From contig NZ_SISK01000016.1 of the NCBI RefSeq assembly GCF_004310345.1, forward strand, positions 1 to 43,127: DNA of 43,127 nt. The letters run 5' to 3'. The translations under genes and the position numbers were made by a program. This document shows positions 8,252 to 15,948 of the stretch, piece by piece; position 1 is the first letter of the stretch, and each line of letters opens with the position of its first letter. Source of the DNA: Paracoccus subflavus. GTDB taxonomy: Bacteria; Pseudomonadota; Alphaproteobacteria; Rhodobacterales; Rhodobacteraceae. The notes beneath the pieces are model-generated. The model was not told the DNA's origin. It searched no databases and saw nothing but the letters and a program-made list of their open reading frames with translations.

Positions 8252-9031
8252 CTATCCGCTGACGGCTTCAAAGGTCTGGTCCCAGCGATTGCCATCGGTA
8301 TCCTCGACCCGAACATGGATCGGCTGGCCATTGGGGGCATAGGCGAAACGGAACACCGGATCTTCGCTGATGGAAATCCCGGCCTCCAGGGAAAACAGCA
8401 TTTCGTCGCCCTGCCGGACCTCGAGCCGGTCGATGAAATGGGCGGGAATGTTCAGAAGCGTCACCTGATCGCGCTGCAACCCGGAAAAGTTCGGGTGCCG
8501 GATCATCAGCGTGCCGACATGGCGCCCGTTTTCCGGTGCCGAGCGCCAGCGCATCTGGCCCATGGTCGCCTCGACCTCGGCCATGTCCTTGCCGGCGGGC
8601 GCCGAACAGCCCCCCGAGGCCTTGACGAACCGGCCCGCCATGACCCGGCTGCCGTTGCCCGTGTCGGCGATCACCCGCACATCCGAATAGCTGTCCACGC
8701 GCACGCGCATCTCGAAGTCCAGCGGCATCAGCGCGGGGCCGAAACCGTATTCGGCGGCCACGGGGGCCGGGTTCTCGTCGATGACCAGCGTCGCGGCCCG
8801 CACGGGCGGGGCATCCGCCGGCTGGACCAGGCGGACGGGAACGATGGCAGCCTCGTAGGCGCGCAGCGGTGCCTCGAGGTCAAGGACGGTCGCATCCTGC
8901 GCCACGTCGCCGGCAAGACCCAGGACGGATTGGCGCAGGTCCTCCCATGTGGCCGAGGGTTGCAGGGGGTTTTCCTGCGGCAGGGCCGGACCCCCGGCCA
9001 AGAGCAGGGCAGCAAGAAGCGCGGCTTTCAT
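8252..9031 (-). CDS. Quinoprotein dehydrogenase-associated SoxYZ-like carrier
   Basis: A 259-residue exported protein combining SoxY-like and SoxZ-like domains in one chain. A signal peptide covers residues 1-19 (M-K-A-A-L-L-A-A-L-L-L-A-G-G). The SoxY-like part ends in the carrier-cysteine region G-G-C-S-A-P (Cys142), and the SoxZ-like part follows, with a P-N-F-S-G-L segment and an Ig-like C-terminus. Fused SoxYZ-like proteins of this kind are known beside PQQ biosynthesis and PQQ-dehydrogenase genes and are thought to act in a periplasmic relay. The start overlaps the pqqE stop (ATGA). Its presumed partner, the zinc metallohydrolase, is at 12419 on the other strand. Confidence 0.85.
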   Translation of the reverse strand: MKAALLAALLLAGGPALPQENPLQPSATWEDLRQSVLGLAGDVAQDATVLDLEAPLRAYEAAIVPVRLVQPADAPPVRAATLVIDENPAPVAAEYGFGPALMPLDFEMRVRVDSYSDVRVIADTGNGSRVMAGRFVKASGGCSAPAGKDMAEVEATMGQMRWRSAPENGRHVGTLMIRHPNFSGLQRDQVTLLNIPAHFIDRLEVRQGDEMLFSLEAGISISEDPVFRFAYAPNGQPIHVRVEDTDGNRWDQTFEAVSG

Positions 9032-10173
9032 GACGTGTCTCCCTTCTTCATGCGGCGGTAGATCAGTTCGCCGGGATCGGCATCCGCATCGGCCTCGGCG
9101 CGGGCCACGACCTGCTGATGCAGCGGCGACAGCGAACAGACCGGATCGGTCGCCCGCGCATCGCCTGCCAATGCCATGGCCTGGCAGCGGCAGCCGCCGA
9201 AATCGACGGTCTTGCGGTCGCAGGACCGGCAGGGTTCGGGCATCCAGGCGGTGCCGCGAAAGGCGTTGAAGCTGTCGGACAGGTGCCAGATCTCGGCCAG
9301 GGGGCGGTCGCGGACATTCTCGAACTGCATCCAGGGGATCGACTGGGCGGCATGGCAGGGCAGCACCGTGCCGTCGGGCGCGACGTTCAGGCCCGTGCTG
9401 CCCCAGCCGCCCATGCAGGCCTTGGGATAGACGGCATGGTGGTCGGCGGGCACATAGTCGATGACCATGCGGCCGCGCAGACGGATCCGCGCGTCGTTCA
9501 CGACGGTCCGAGCGAATGCCGCCTGTTCGCGCGTGGGCATCAGCGCACGGCGGTTCAGATCCGCCCAGCCGTGGAACTGCACGGTCGCCACCTCGATCCG
9601 CCGGGCGCCCAGGGTTTCGGCCAGATCGATCATGTCGGGCAGGCGTTCCAGGTTCTGGCGGTGGACCACGGCGTTGATGGTCAGGGGAAAGCCGATGTCC
9701 TGCACCCAGCCCGCGAAGCCCATCTTCTTGTCCCAGGAACCGGGATGGCCGCTGATCCGGTCGGCCATGTCGGGACGGATTCCCTGCAACGACAGTTGCA
9801 CGTGATCGACGCCCGCGCGGTCCAGCTCCTCCAGCCGGTCGCGGGTGATGCCGATGCCGGATGTGATCAGGTTCACATACAGCCCCGCATCGCGCGCATG
9901 GGCCACGATCTGCGCCAGATCGCGCCGCGCGCCCGGTTCCCCGCCCGAGATATGGACCTGCAACACGCCCAGATCCGCCGCCTGCCGGAACACCCGGCCC
10001 CAGTCGTCGGCGGTCAGCTCCTGCGCGGCGCGGGTCAGTTCGACCGGGTTGGAACAATAGGGACAGGCCAGCGGGCAGCGATGCGTGATCTCGGCCAGCA
10101 TGGCCATCGGCAGGCCGGGGGTGACGGGGTTGCCGTCCAGGTCGCGGGGCTGCTGTTGAAGCTGGTCCCTCAT
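9028..10173 (-). CDS. pqqE: PQQ biosynthesis radical SAM enzyme PqqE
   Basis: Radical SAM enzyme that makes the first carbon-carbon bond between the Glu and Tyr side chains of the PqqA peptide presented by PqqD. It has 381 residues, normal for PqqE. The SAM iron-sulfur cluster motif C-P-L-A-C-P-Y-C is at residues 33-40 (Cys33, Cys37, Cys40). The S-G-G-E-P motif follows near residue 95. Auxiliary-cluster cysteines of the SPASM domain appear as G-K/A-C-M-G-G-W, P-C-H and the C-R-S-C / C-R-C cluster near the C-terminus. The start overlaps the pqqD stop and the stop overlaps the SoxYZ-like start, both as ATGA, so translation is coupled along the operon. Confidence 0.97.
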   Translation of the reverse strand: MRDQLQQQPRDLDGNPVTPGLPMAMLAEITHRCPLACPYCSNPVELTRAAQELTADDWGRVFRQAADLGVLQVHISGGEPGARRDLAQIVAHARDAGLYVNLITSGIGITRDRLEELDRAGVDHVQLSLQGIRPDMADRISGHPGSWDKKMGFAGWVQDIGFPLTINAVVHRQNLERLPDMIDLAETLGARRIEVATVQFHGWADLNRRALMPTREQAAFARTVVNDARIRLRGRMVIDYVPADHHAVYPKACMGGWGSTGLNVAPDGTVLPCHAAQSIPWMQFENVRDRPLAEIWHLSDSFNAFRGTAWMPEPCRSCDRKTVDFGGCRCQAMALAGDARATDPVCSLSPLHQQVVARAEADADADPGELIYRRMKKGDTS

Positions 10174-10490
10174 GGCCGTTCCCGGACAAAGACCATCCGC
10201 CGTTCGATCAGCCCGGTCAGGAAATCGCGCACGTCGCCCGCGATCTGGTCCGGCGGCGCATTATAGCGGGCGGCAAGGTCGCGGACGATGGCGCCCATGC
10301 TGCGGACGCCGTCCAGTTCCCCCAGGATCGCATCGCCGATGGCGTCCAACTGCATCGCGCGCTCGGGCGCCTGCAGGACCCGGATGCCGCGCACCCGGTC
10401 GTCGGCCAGCCGCACCCCGCGCGGCAGATAGGGAATGTCGTCGGCACCGATCAGCGGGGCGGGGGTGAGGCGGGCAGGCTGGACGGTCAT
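10170..10490 (-). CDS. pqqD: PqqA-binding peptide chaperone PqqD
   Basis: A 106-residue member of the PqqD (RRE-type) family that binds the PqqA precursor and presents it to PqqE. The core sequence P-Y-L-P-R-G-V-R-L followed by D-R-V-R-G-I-R-V-L-Q-A-P-E and the later L-A-A-R-Y segment are typical. The ATG at 10488-10490 overlaps the pqqC stop by four bases. A longer upstream frame would run into pqqC and is not supported. The N-terminal 18 or so residues are less conserved than the core. It is a separate gene and not fused to PqqC as in some methylotrophs. Confidence 0.94.
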   Translation of the reverse strand: MTVQPARLTPAPLIGADDIPYLPRGVRLADDRVRGIRVLQAPERAMQLDAIGDAILGELDGVRSMGAIVRDLAARYNAPPDQIAGDVRDFLTGLIERRMVFVRERP

Positions 10491-11239
10491 GGCGCCATCC
10501 CCTCGCCCGGCCGCCAGGCGCCCGGCGGGATGTTGCCCTCGACATAGCCATGCCACAGCGCGTCAAGCTGCGCCCACAGCACGTCGGTCTTGAAGGTCAG
10601 CGCCGCCGCCGCCGCGTCCTGTCTTTCGCGCGTGTCGGCATGGGTCAGCACATAGTCCAGGCCGAATTGCACGTCTTCGGGCGCCTCGGTCAGGCGCTTC
10701 CTGAAATAGGCCAGGCTGGTGTCGTCGGCGAAATCGTAATGGGCCAGCAGCCCCTCGATCCGCTGGGCGTGAATTCGCGGGGCGAACAGTTCGGTCAGGC
10801 TGGCGGCCACCGCGTCCAGCAGGGGCATCTCGCGCACGAAGCGGACATAGGCATCGACGGCAAACCGCGTTGCCGGCATGATCCCCACGCCGCTGGCGAC
10901 GTAATCGGGGTCCAGTCCCACCGCCTGCGCCAGCGCCAGCCAGCGGCGGATGCCGCCGCCCTCGGCCACAGTGCCGTCGTGATCCTCGATCCGTTTGCGC
11001 CAATGGCGGCGCAGGTCGGGATCCTCGACCCGGGACATGAAGGCCGCGTCCTTCATGGGGATTCGCGACTGGTACATCCAGCGGTTGATGACCCAGGCCC
11101 GCACCTCGTCGGGGGTGCAGTGGCCGCCATGCAGGCGTTTGTGGAACGGGTGGCGGTCGTGATAGCGCTGGGCGCCGATGGCGCGCAGCCGGGCCTCGAA
11201 ATCCTCGCGCGATTGCGCCTGGTCCTGCACATCCTTCAC
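10487..11239 (-). CDS. pqqC: Pyrroloquinoline-quinone synthase PqqC
   Basis: Cofactorless oxidase that performs ring closure and the final oxidation to PQQ. It has 250 residues, the family length. Recognisable segments are Y-H-D-R-H-P-F-H near the N-terminus, the W-V-x-N-R-W-x-Y-Q helix, I-P-x-K-D-A-A, E-D-H-D-G (about residue 85), G-G-I-R-R-W-L, and the C-terminal L-W-A-Q-L-D-A-L. Both ends overlap neighbouring genes by ATGA (pqqB upstream, pqqD downstream). Confidence 0.96.
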   Translation of the reverse strand: MKDVQDQAQSREDFEARLRAIGAQRYHDRHPFHKRLHGGHCTPDEVRAWVINRWMYQSRIPMKDAAFMSRVEDPDLRRHWRKRIEDHDGTVAEGGGIRRWLALAQAVGLDPDYVASGVGIMPATRFAVDAYVRFVREMPLLDAVAASLTELFAPRIHAQRIEGLLAHYDFADDTSLAYFRKRLTEAPEDVQFGLDYVLTHADTRERQDAAAAALTFKTDVLWAQLDALWHGYVEGNIPPGAWRPGEGMAP

Positions 11240-12117
11240 AGCGTGATCTCCATTCCATCGCGGCCGACCTGCCAGCCGCCGGCCTCTGCTTCGTGCGTCT
11301 GCGGGCTGGCCGGATCGACCAGCGGATTGGAATTGTTCATGTGAACGAACACCCGCCGTTCCACCGGAACATCGCGCAGGGCGGCGATAGAGCCGGCCGC
11401 AGGCATATGGCCCATGCGCCGCCCGGTCTTGTGCCCCAGGCCCATGCGGATCATCTCGTCATCCTCCCACAGGGTGCCGTCGAACATCAGCAGGTCGGCC
11501 CCGGCGATTCTGTTCGTCAGCCAGTCCGGCAGATCGGCGCAGCCGGGAATATAAAGCGCCCGGCGCCCATTCGCCACAAGTTCCACGCCCACTGTGTTCT
11601 CGCCCATCAGGCCCGTCTCGACAACGGCACCTTCCTGATAGAGCGGCACCTTGCCCGGCACCGCGAACAGTGTCGCGGTCAGGCCCGGCGCGATCTCGAC
11701 GCTTTCGTCCAGCACGACCGGCTGGCGCGCCACCAGATCGGCGCGCAGCGCGGCAAGCATGGGGTTGCCGGCCAGGGTCGCGTGGATCGCAGGCGTGGCG
11801 AACAGCGCAAAGGGCTGGCTTTCCCGCAGGGTCAGCAGGCCCGCCACGTGGTCGATGTCGCCATTCGTCACCAGCACCGACCGCAACGGCATGTCGCGCA
11901 GCCCGGTCGGGTACAGCGCAGGCGTCGCGGCCAGTTGCACCCGGATATCGGGCGATGCGTTCAGGATCGACCAGCTTTCCCCATCCGCGCTGACGGCGAT
12001 CGAGCTTTGCGTCATGGCGGACAGGCGTCCGGTCCGCGCGCCATCGCAGTTGCGGCAGCCGCAGTTCCATTGCGGCAGACCTCCGCCCGCCGCCGCGCCC
12101 AGAACGATGATCCGCAT
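11236..12117 (-). CDS. pqqB: PQQ biosynthesis protein PqqB (metallo-hydrolase fold)
   Basis: A 293-residue metallo-beta-lactamase-fold protein acting in PQQ biosynthesis, proposed as the hydroxylase acting on the cross-linked Glu-Tyr intermediate. The N-terminus G-A-A-A-G-G-G-L-P-Q-W-N-C-G-C-x-N-C is diagnostic and carries the Cys cluster. N-G-D-I-D-H-V-A-G-L replaces the classical H-x-H-x-D-H, and H-M-N-N-S-N-P occurs near the C-terminus. The start at 12117 has a GGGAGG site that begins just downstream of the terminator-like hairpin separating it from pqqA. Confidence 0.95.
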   Translation of the reverse strand: MRIIVLGAAAGGGLPQWNCGCRNCDGARTGRLSAMTQSSIAVSADGESWSILNASPDIRVQLAATPALYPTGLRDMPLRSVLVTNGDIDHVAGLLTLRESQPFALFATPAIHATLAGNPMLAALRADLVARQPVVLDESVEIAPGLTATLFAVPGKVPLYQEGAVVETGLMGENTVGVELVANGRRALYIPGCADLPDWLTNRIAGADLLMFDGTLWEDDEMIRMGLGHKTGRRMGHMPAAGSIAALRDVPVERRVFVHMNNSNPLVDPASPQTHEAEAGGWQVGRDGMEITL

Positions 12118-12130
12118 GATCCTCCCGACG

Positions 12131-12161
12131 AAAAAACCCCGCCCGATGACGTCGGACGGGG
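12131..12161 (-). terminator. Intrinsic terminator/attenuator between pqqA and pqqB
   Basis: On the minus strand, CCCCGTCCGA (12152-12161) pairs with TCGGGCGGGG (12137-12146) around a five-base loop. One pair is a G-U wobble. Six T residues (12131-12136) follow immediately. This is a canonical rho-independent terminator placed 28 bases after the pqqA stop and 14 bases before the pqqB start. It would make pqqA mRNA much more abundant than pqqBCDE, as expected when PqqA is the consumed substrate. Confidence 0.85.
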
Positions 12162-12188
12162 CCGTCTAAGTTGCCCGAGGCATCTGCC

Positions 12189-12281
12189 TCAGAACAGGAC
12201 GGGTTCGTCCTCGGCCGGGGCGTACATGTTGATTTCCATGCCGCAGGCGATTTCCTTCAGGGTAGGTTTGGTCCAAGCCAT
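12189..12281 (-). CDS. pqqA: PQQ precursor peptide PqqA
   Basis: A 30-residue ribosomally made peptide from which PQQ is excised. It begins M-A-W-T-K-P and contains Glu16 and Tyr20 in E-I-N-M-Y, the two residues cross-linked by PqqE; the spacing E-x3-Y is exactly that of the family. The stop TGA is at 12189-12191. A strong ribosome site (GGAGGAGACTGC before ATG) precedes the start. It is the first gene of the operon pqqABCDE plus the SoxYZ-like gene, and is followed by a terminator that sets it apart quantitatively. Confidence 0.96.
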   Translation of the reverse strand: MAWTKPTLKEIACGMEINMYAPAEDEPVLF

Positions 12282-12326
12282 GCAGTCTCCTCCAGAGTTT
12301 GCTCGCGGTCCTTGCCGCAGGATGAC

Positions 12327-12354
12327 ATGTTAGAACAGGACCGTTGCGAATCAA
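12327..12354 (-). promoter_or_regulatory. Candidate promoter of the pqq operon
   Basis: On the minus strand, a TTGATT box (12349-12354) and a TAACAT box (12327-12332) lie 16 bases apart in the 137-bp divergent gap between pqqA and the metallohydrolase gene. They are the best sigma-70-like pair I see there. The match is only moderate. Confidence 0.35.
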
Positions 12355-12418
12355 CAGGACTAAGGTCGCAAGTCACGAAAAGTTAGAGCATTAGTCCGGC
12401 CATCGGGAAGATTTGGAC

Positions 12419-13471
12419 ATGCTGTTTGCCGTTTTGTCGGCATGCCTGGCGGGAAACCCTGCATTTTGCGGGCCGGTGGTCCTGACCGGACGGCCCTTCG
12501 ACACCGTATCCGAATGCCGGGAACAGGCACCGCGATTCGCGGCTGACTGGCTGGCGGGACAGCCCGGTCTGACCCAGGATGGGCTGGAATGCCGGGCACT
12601 CTCGGATCTGGCTGCGCTGCCGTTGCAGCCGGTGGCCGAGGGGGTCCATGTCCATCTTGGCCAGATCGCCCCGTTCGAGGACAGCCCGGACGGCCGGATC
12701 GCCAATCTGGGGGTGGTGATCGGGCGCGACAGCATCGCCGTGATCGACGCCGGCACCTCGCGCGCGCAGGGGCAGGCGCTGCTGGCGGCCATCCGGGGCA
12801 TCAGCGACAAGCCGGTCAGCCATGTGATCCTGACCCATGCCCATCCCGATCACGCCCTGGGCGCCTCGGTCTTTGCCGAGGCCGGGGCGGCGGTGGTCGG
12901 TCATGGGCGGCTGGCCGATGCGCTGCGGACACGGGGGCCGGTCTATCTGGACAACATGACGCGGATTTACGGATCGGCCGCCATGATCGGCACGCGCATC
13001 GTGCTGCCAGATGTGGCGGTGACGGACCGTCTGGAGATCGACCTGGGCGGGCGCGTCCTGACCCTGACCGCGGCGGGGCCCGCCCACAGCGACAGCGACC
13101 TGACCGTGCTGGACCGCACCACCGAGACGCTGTTTGCCGGAGATCTGGTGTTTCGCGGCCTGACGCCCATCGTCGATGGATCCTTGCCCGGCTGGCTGGC
13201 ATGGATGGAGGGCGCCGGGCATGGAGGGATGATCGTGCCGGGCCATGGCCCCGTGGCGGCCGATTGGTCCAGCGCGATCCTGCCCCAGCAGACCTTTCTG
13301 ACGGCGCTTGGGGATGCCACCCGCCAGACGCTGGATGCGGGACTGCCCTTGTCGCGTGCCGTGCCCGCCATCGTCGAGGCCCTGCGGCCCCTGTCCGGGG
13401 AATGGATAGCCTTTCCGGACTCGGCGGCGCGCGATGCGACGGCGGTCTTCAAGGAACTGGAATGGCGGTAG
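12419..13471 (+). CDS. Quinoprotein relay system zinc metallohydrolase
   Basis: A 350-residue metallo-beta-lactamase-fold protein found with PQQ genes and SoxYZ-like carriers (quinoprotein relay type 2, to judge by the Cys-containing N-terminal domain of about 70 residues). A short hydrophobic N-terminus with Cys9 and Cys17 could be a signal peptide. The zinc motif is T-H-A-H-P-D-H (His140, His142, Asp144, His145). Further ligands are in G-P-A-H-S-D-S-D and G-H-G-P near residue 277. The ATG at 12419 is preceded by GGGAAG eight bases upstream. It is divergent from pqqA and is probably exported to act with the SoxYZ-like carrier on a periplasmic product of quinoprotein oxidation. The substrate is unknown. 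Confidence 0.85.
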   Translation: MLFAVLSACLAGNPAFCGPVVLTGRPFDTVSECREQAPRFAADWLAGQPGLTQDGLECRALSDLAALPLQPVAEGVHVHLGQIAPFEDSPDGRIANLGVVIGRDSIAVIDAGTSRAQGQALLAAIRGISDKPVSHVILTHAHPDHALGASVFAEAGAAVVGHGRLADALRTRGPVYLDNMTRIYGSAAMIGTRIVLPDVAVTDRLEIDLGGRVLTLTAAGPAHSDSDLTVLDRTTETLFAGDLVFRGLTPIVDGSLPGWLAWMEGAGHGGMIVPGHGPVAADWSSAILPQQTFLTALGDATRQTLDAGLPLSRAVPAIVEALRPLSGEWIAFPDSAARDATAVFKELEWR

Positions 13472-13539
13472 GAATTGACACAACCCCCGGTTTCGGTTGA
13501 CCATCGCCGCAACGCCGAAAACCAGGGGAGAGCAGGCAC

Positions 13540-14895
13540 ATGAAGGCATCGTTTTGCGCGACGGCGGCCGTGGCCGCGCTGATCGCGGGCACGGCACAGG
13601 CGCAACTGGTCATCGAAAAGAACAGCGACGACCGCATCGACTGGCAAAGCCTCGAGGATTTCGCGGCAGCCCATGCCGATCTGGACGGGCAGAGCGTCAC
13701 CATCCTGGGGCCGTGGCTGGGGGTGGACCAGGAACTGTTCACCTCGATCGCCGCCTATTTCGAGGATGCGACGGGCGCGACCGTGAACTATTCGGGGTCG
13801 AACAGCTTTGAACAGCAGATCGTCATCGACAGCGAGGCCGGATCGCCCCCCGACATCGCCGTGCTGCCGCAACCGGGGCTGGCCGCCGAACTGGCCGCCA
13901 AGGGCTATCTGCGGGATCTGGGCGAAGACACTGCGCAATGGCTGCGTGACAACTATGCGGCGGGCGAAAGCTGGACCGCGCTTGCGACCTATGCCGGGCA
14001 GGACGGAACAGAACGCCTGTTCGCCTTTCCCTACAAGGCAGACGTGAAGTCGCTGGTCTGGTACGTCCCCGAGAATTTCGAGGATGCGGGCTATGAAATC
14101 CCCGAAACCTACGAAGAGCTGAAGGCGCTGACCGAACAGATCGCCGCCGACGGCGAGGTGCCGTGGTGCATCGGTCTGGCCTCTGGCGGGGCAACGGGCT
14201 GGCCCGCGACCGATTGGGTCGAGGATCTGATGCTGCGCCTGAACACGCCCGAGGATTACGACGGCTGGACCACCAACGCGCTGCCTTTCAACGATCCCAA
14301 GGTCGTGGCCGCCATCGAGGAGTTCGGCTGGTTCGCCAAGAACGACGCCTTTGTGGCGGGCGGCCCGGCATCCGTCGCCTCGAACGATTTCCGCGAAAGC
14401 CCGAACGGGTTGTTCGAAAGCCCGCCCGCCTGCTACATGCACCGGCAGGCCAGCTTCATCCCCTCCTTCTTTCCCGAGGATACCGTCGAGGGCGAGGATT
14501 ACGACTTCTTCTACTTCCCCGCGCCCGCCGATGGCAGCATGGGCCAGCCGGTCCTGGGCGGCGGCACGCTGTTCGGGGTGTTTTCCGACAATCCGGTGGC
14601 GATGGCCTTTATCGAGTTTCTGAAAACGCCTGCCGCCCATGAATTGTGGATGGCGCAATCGGGGTTCACCACGCCCCATGCCGGCGTGAACATGGACGCC
14701 TATGCCAGCGACACTCAGCGCAAGATGGGCGAGATCCTTCTGGATGCCACGACCTTCCGCTTCGACGGGTCCGACCTGATGCCCGGTGCGGTCGGCGCGG
14801 GCGCCTTCTGGACCGCCATGGTCGATTTCGTGGGCGGGGCTTCCGCGCAGGAGGTTGCAGACCGCGTCCAGCAGACCTGGGCCACGCTGCAATAA
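13540..14895 (+). CDS. aglE: Alpha-glucoside ABC transporter, substrate-binding protein AglE
   Basis: A 451-residue periplasmic binding protein of the sugar ABC family (family 1), for alpha-glucosides such as sucrose, maltose and trehalose in the related Sinorhizobium Agl system. The signal peptide ends at T-A-Q-A (residue 21). The N-lobe motif V-T-I-L-G-P-W-L-G and S-G-S-N-S-F-E, and the later C-Y-M-H-R-Q-A-S-F, are typical of AglE. A GGGGAGAGC ribosome site precedes the ATG. The start of the operon is in the 68-bp gap after the metallohydrolase gene, where a perfect TTGACA lies at 13475-13480 without a convincing -10 partner. It is the first gene of aglEFGAK. No LacI-type aglR is adjacent. 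Confidence 0.92.
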   Translation: MKASFCATAAVAALIAGTAQAQLVIEKNSDDRIDWQSLEDFAAAHADLDGQSVTILGPWLGVDQELFTSIAAYFEDATGATVNYSGSNSFEQQIVIDSEAGSPPDIAVLPQPGLAAELAAKGYLRDLGEDTAQWLRDNYAAGESWTALATYAGQDGTERLFAFPYKADVKSLVWYVPENFEDAGYEIPETYEELKALTEQIAADGEVPWCIGLASGGATGWPATDWVEDLMLRLNTPEDYDGWTTNALPFNDPKVVAAIEEFGWFAKNDAFVAGGPASVASNDFRESPNGLFESPPACYMHRQASFIPSFFPEDTVEGEDYDFFYFPAPADGSMGQPVLGGGTLFGVFSDNPVAMAFIEFLKTPAAHELWMAQSGFTTPHAGVNMDAYASDTQRKMGEILLDATTFRFDGSDLMPGAVGAGAFWTAMVDFVGGASAQEVADRVQQTWATLQ

Positions 14896-14904
14896 CGGCC
14901 GGAT

Positions 14905-14920
14905 GCGGCGGCCCCGCCGC
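14905..14920 (+). repeat. Intercistronic stem-loop after aglE
   Basis: GCGGCG (14905-14910) pairs perfectly with CGCCGC (14915-14920) around a four-base loop in the 57-bp gap between aglE and aglF. There is no T-run, so it is unlikely to terminate fully. Stem-loops in this position often protect the abundant binding-protein mRNA, as between malE and malF. Function inferred. Confidence 0.55.
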
Positions 14921-14952
14921 CGCGTCCCGTCATATCGGAAGGGACACGGATC

Positions 14953-15948
14953 ATGGAACTGTTCTGGCTGGCCATCGGCACGATTGCCATCGGCGTCTTT
15001 GGATGCGTGGCGTGGTTCTGGGGGTCGAACCTGATCCTGGACCGCATCTATCCGCCGCGCGGCCCGAAGGCGGGGGACAATATCCGCAAGGCCAGCCAGA
15101 TCCGGCCCTGGCTGTTTCTGGGACCGGCGATCCTGTTTCTGGCCGTCTATCTGGTCTATCCGATCTTCGACAGCCTGTGGCGATCGGTCCACAACGCGCG
15201 CGGGACAGAGTTCGTCGGCGGGGCGAACTATGCCTGGTTGATGGGCGACGGCAAGTTCCGCGAATCGATGCGCAACAACCTGGTCTGGCTTTTGGTAGTG
15301 CCGGCGCTGTCCACGCTGTTCGGGCTGATCGCCGCGCAACTGACCGACCGGCTGAAATGGGGTGCCATCGGCAAGTCGCTGATCTTCATGCCCATGGCGA
15401 TCAGCTTTGTCGGCGCCGGGGTGATCTGGAAATTCATCTACGAATACCGTGCGCCGGGCGAAAATCAGATCGGCCTGCTGAACGCCATCGTCCAGGCCCT
15501 GGGCGGCGGGCCGCAGTTGTGGCTGACGCTGATCCCCTGGAACAATTTTTTCCTGATGGTGGTGCTGGTCTGGATCCAGACCGGGTTTGCCATGGTGATC
15601 CTGTCGGCCGCCCTGCGCGGCATCCCCGAGGAAACCATCGAGGCCGCGATCCTGGACGGCGCGTCCCCCTGGCAGGTGTTCTTCAAGATCAAGGTGCCCC
15701 AGATCATGGGCACCATTGCCGTGGTCTGGACCACCATCACCATTGTCGTGCTGAAGGTCTTCGACATCGTGTTCGTGATGACCAACGGGCAGTGGGGCAC
15801 GCAGGTGCTGGCGAACCTGATGTACGACTGGATGTTCCGCGGCACGCCCGATTACGGCCGCGGATCGGCCATCGCCATCATCCTGATGCTGCTGGTCACG
15901 CCCATCATGATCTGGAACATCATAAACGCCCGCAGGGAGGTGCGCTGA
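14953..15948 (+). CDS. aglF: Alpha-glucoside ABC transporter permease AglF
   Basis: A 331-residue inner-membrane permease of the MalF type. The N-terminus is a membrane helix, followed by a cytoplasmic segment and further helices starting at W-L-F-L-G-P-A-I-L-F-L. The EAA loop, which contacts the ATPase, is visible as E-E-T-I-E-A-A-I-L-D-G-A-S (about residues 225-240). A GGAAGGGA site precedes the ATG. The stop overlaps the aglG start (TGATG). It forms the channel with AglG and receives sugar from AglE. Confidence 0.93.
   Translation: MELFWLAIGTIAIGVFGCVAWFWGSNLILDRIYPPRGPKAGDNIRKASQIRPWLFLGPAILFLAVYLVYPIFDSLWRSVHNARGTEFVGGANYAWLMGDGKFRESMRNNLVWLLVVPALSTLFGLIAAQLTDRLKWGAIGKSLIFMPMAISFVGAGVIWKFIYEYRAPGENQIGLLNAIVQALGGGPQLWLTLIPWNNFFLMVVLVWIQTGFAMVILSAALRGIPEETIEAAILDGASPWQVFFKIKVPQIMGTIAVVWTTITIVVLKVFDIVFVMTNGQWGTQVLANLMYDWMFRGTPDYGRGSAIAIILMLLVTPIMIWNIINARREVR

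Noticed and set aside
12967..15339. Long open frame antisense to the metallohydrolase and aglE-aglF
   Set aside because: Same reason: an artefact of high third-position GC opposite clear coding sequence.
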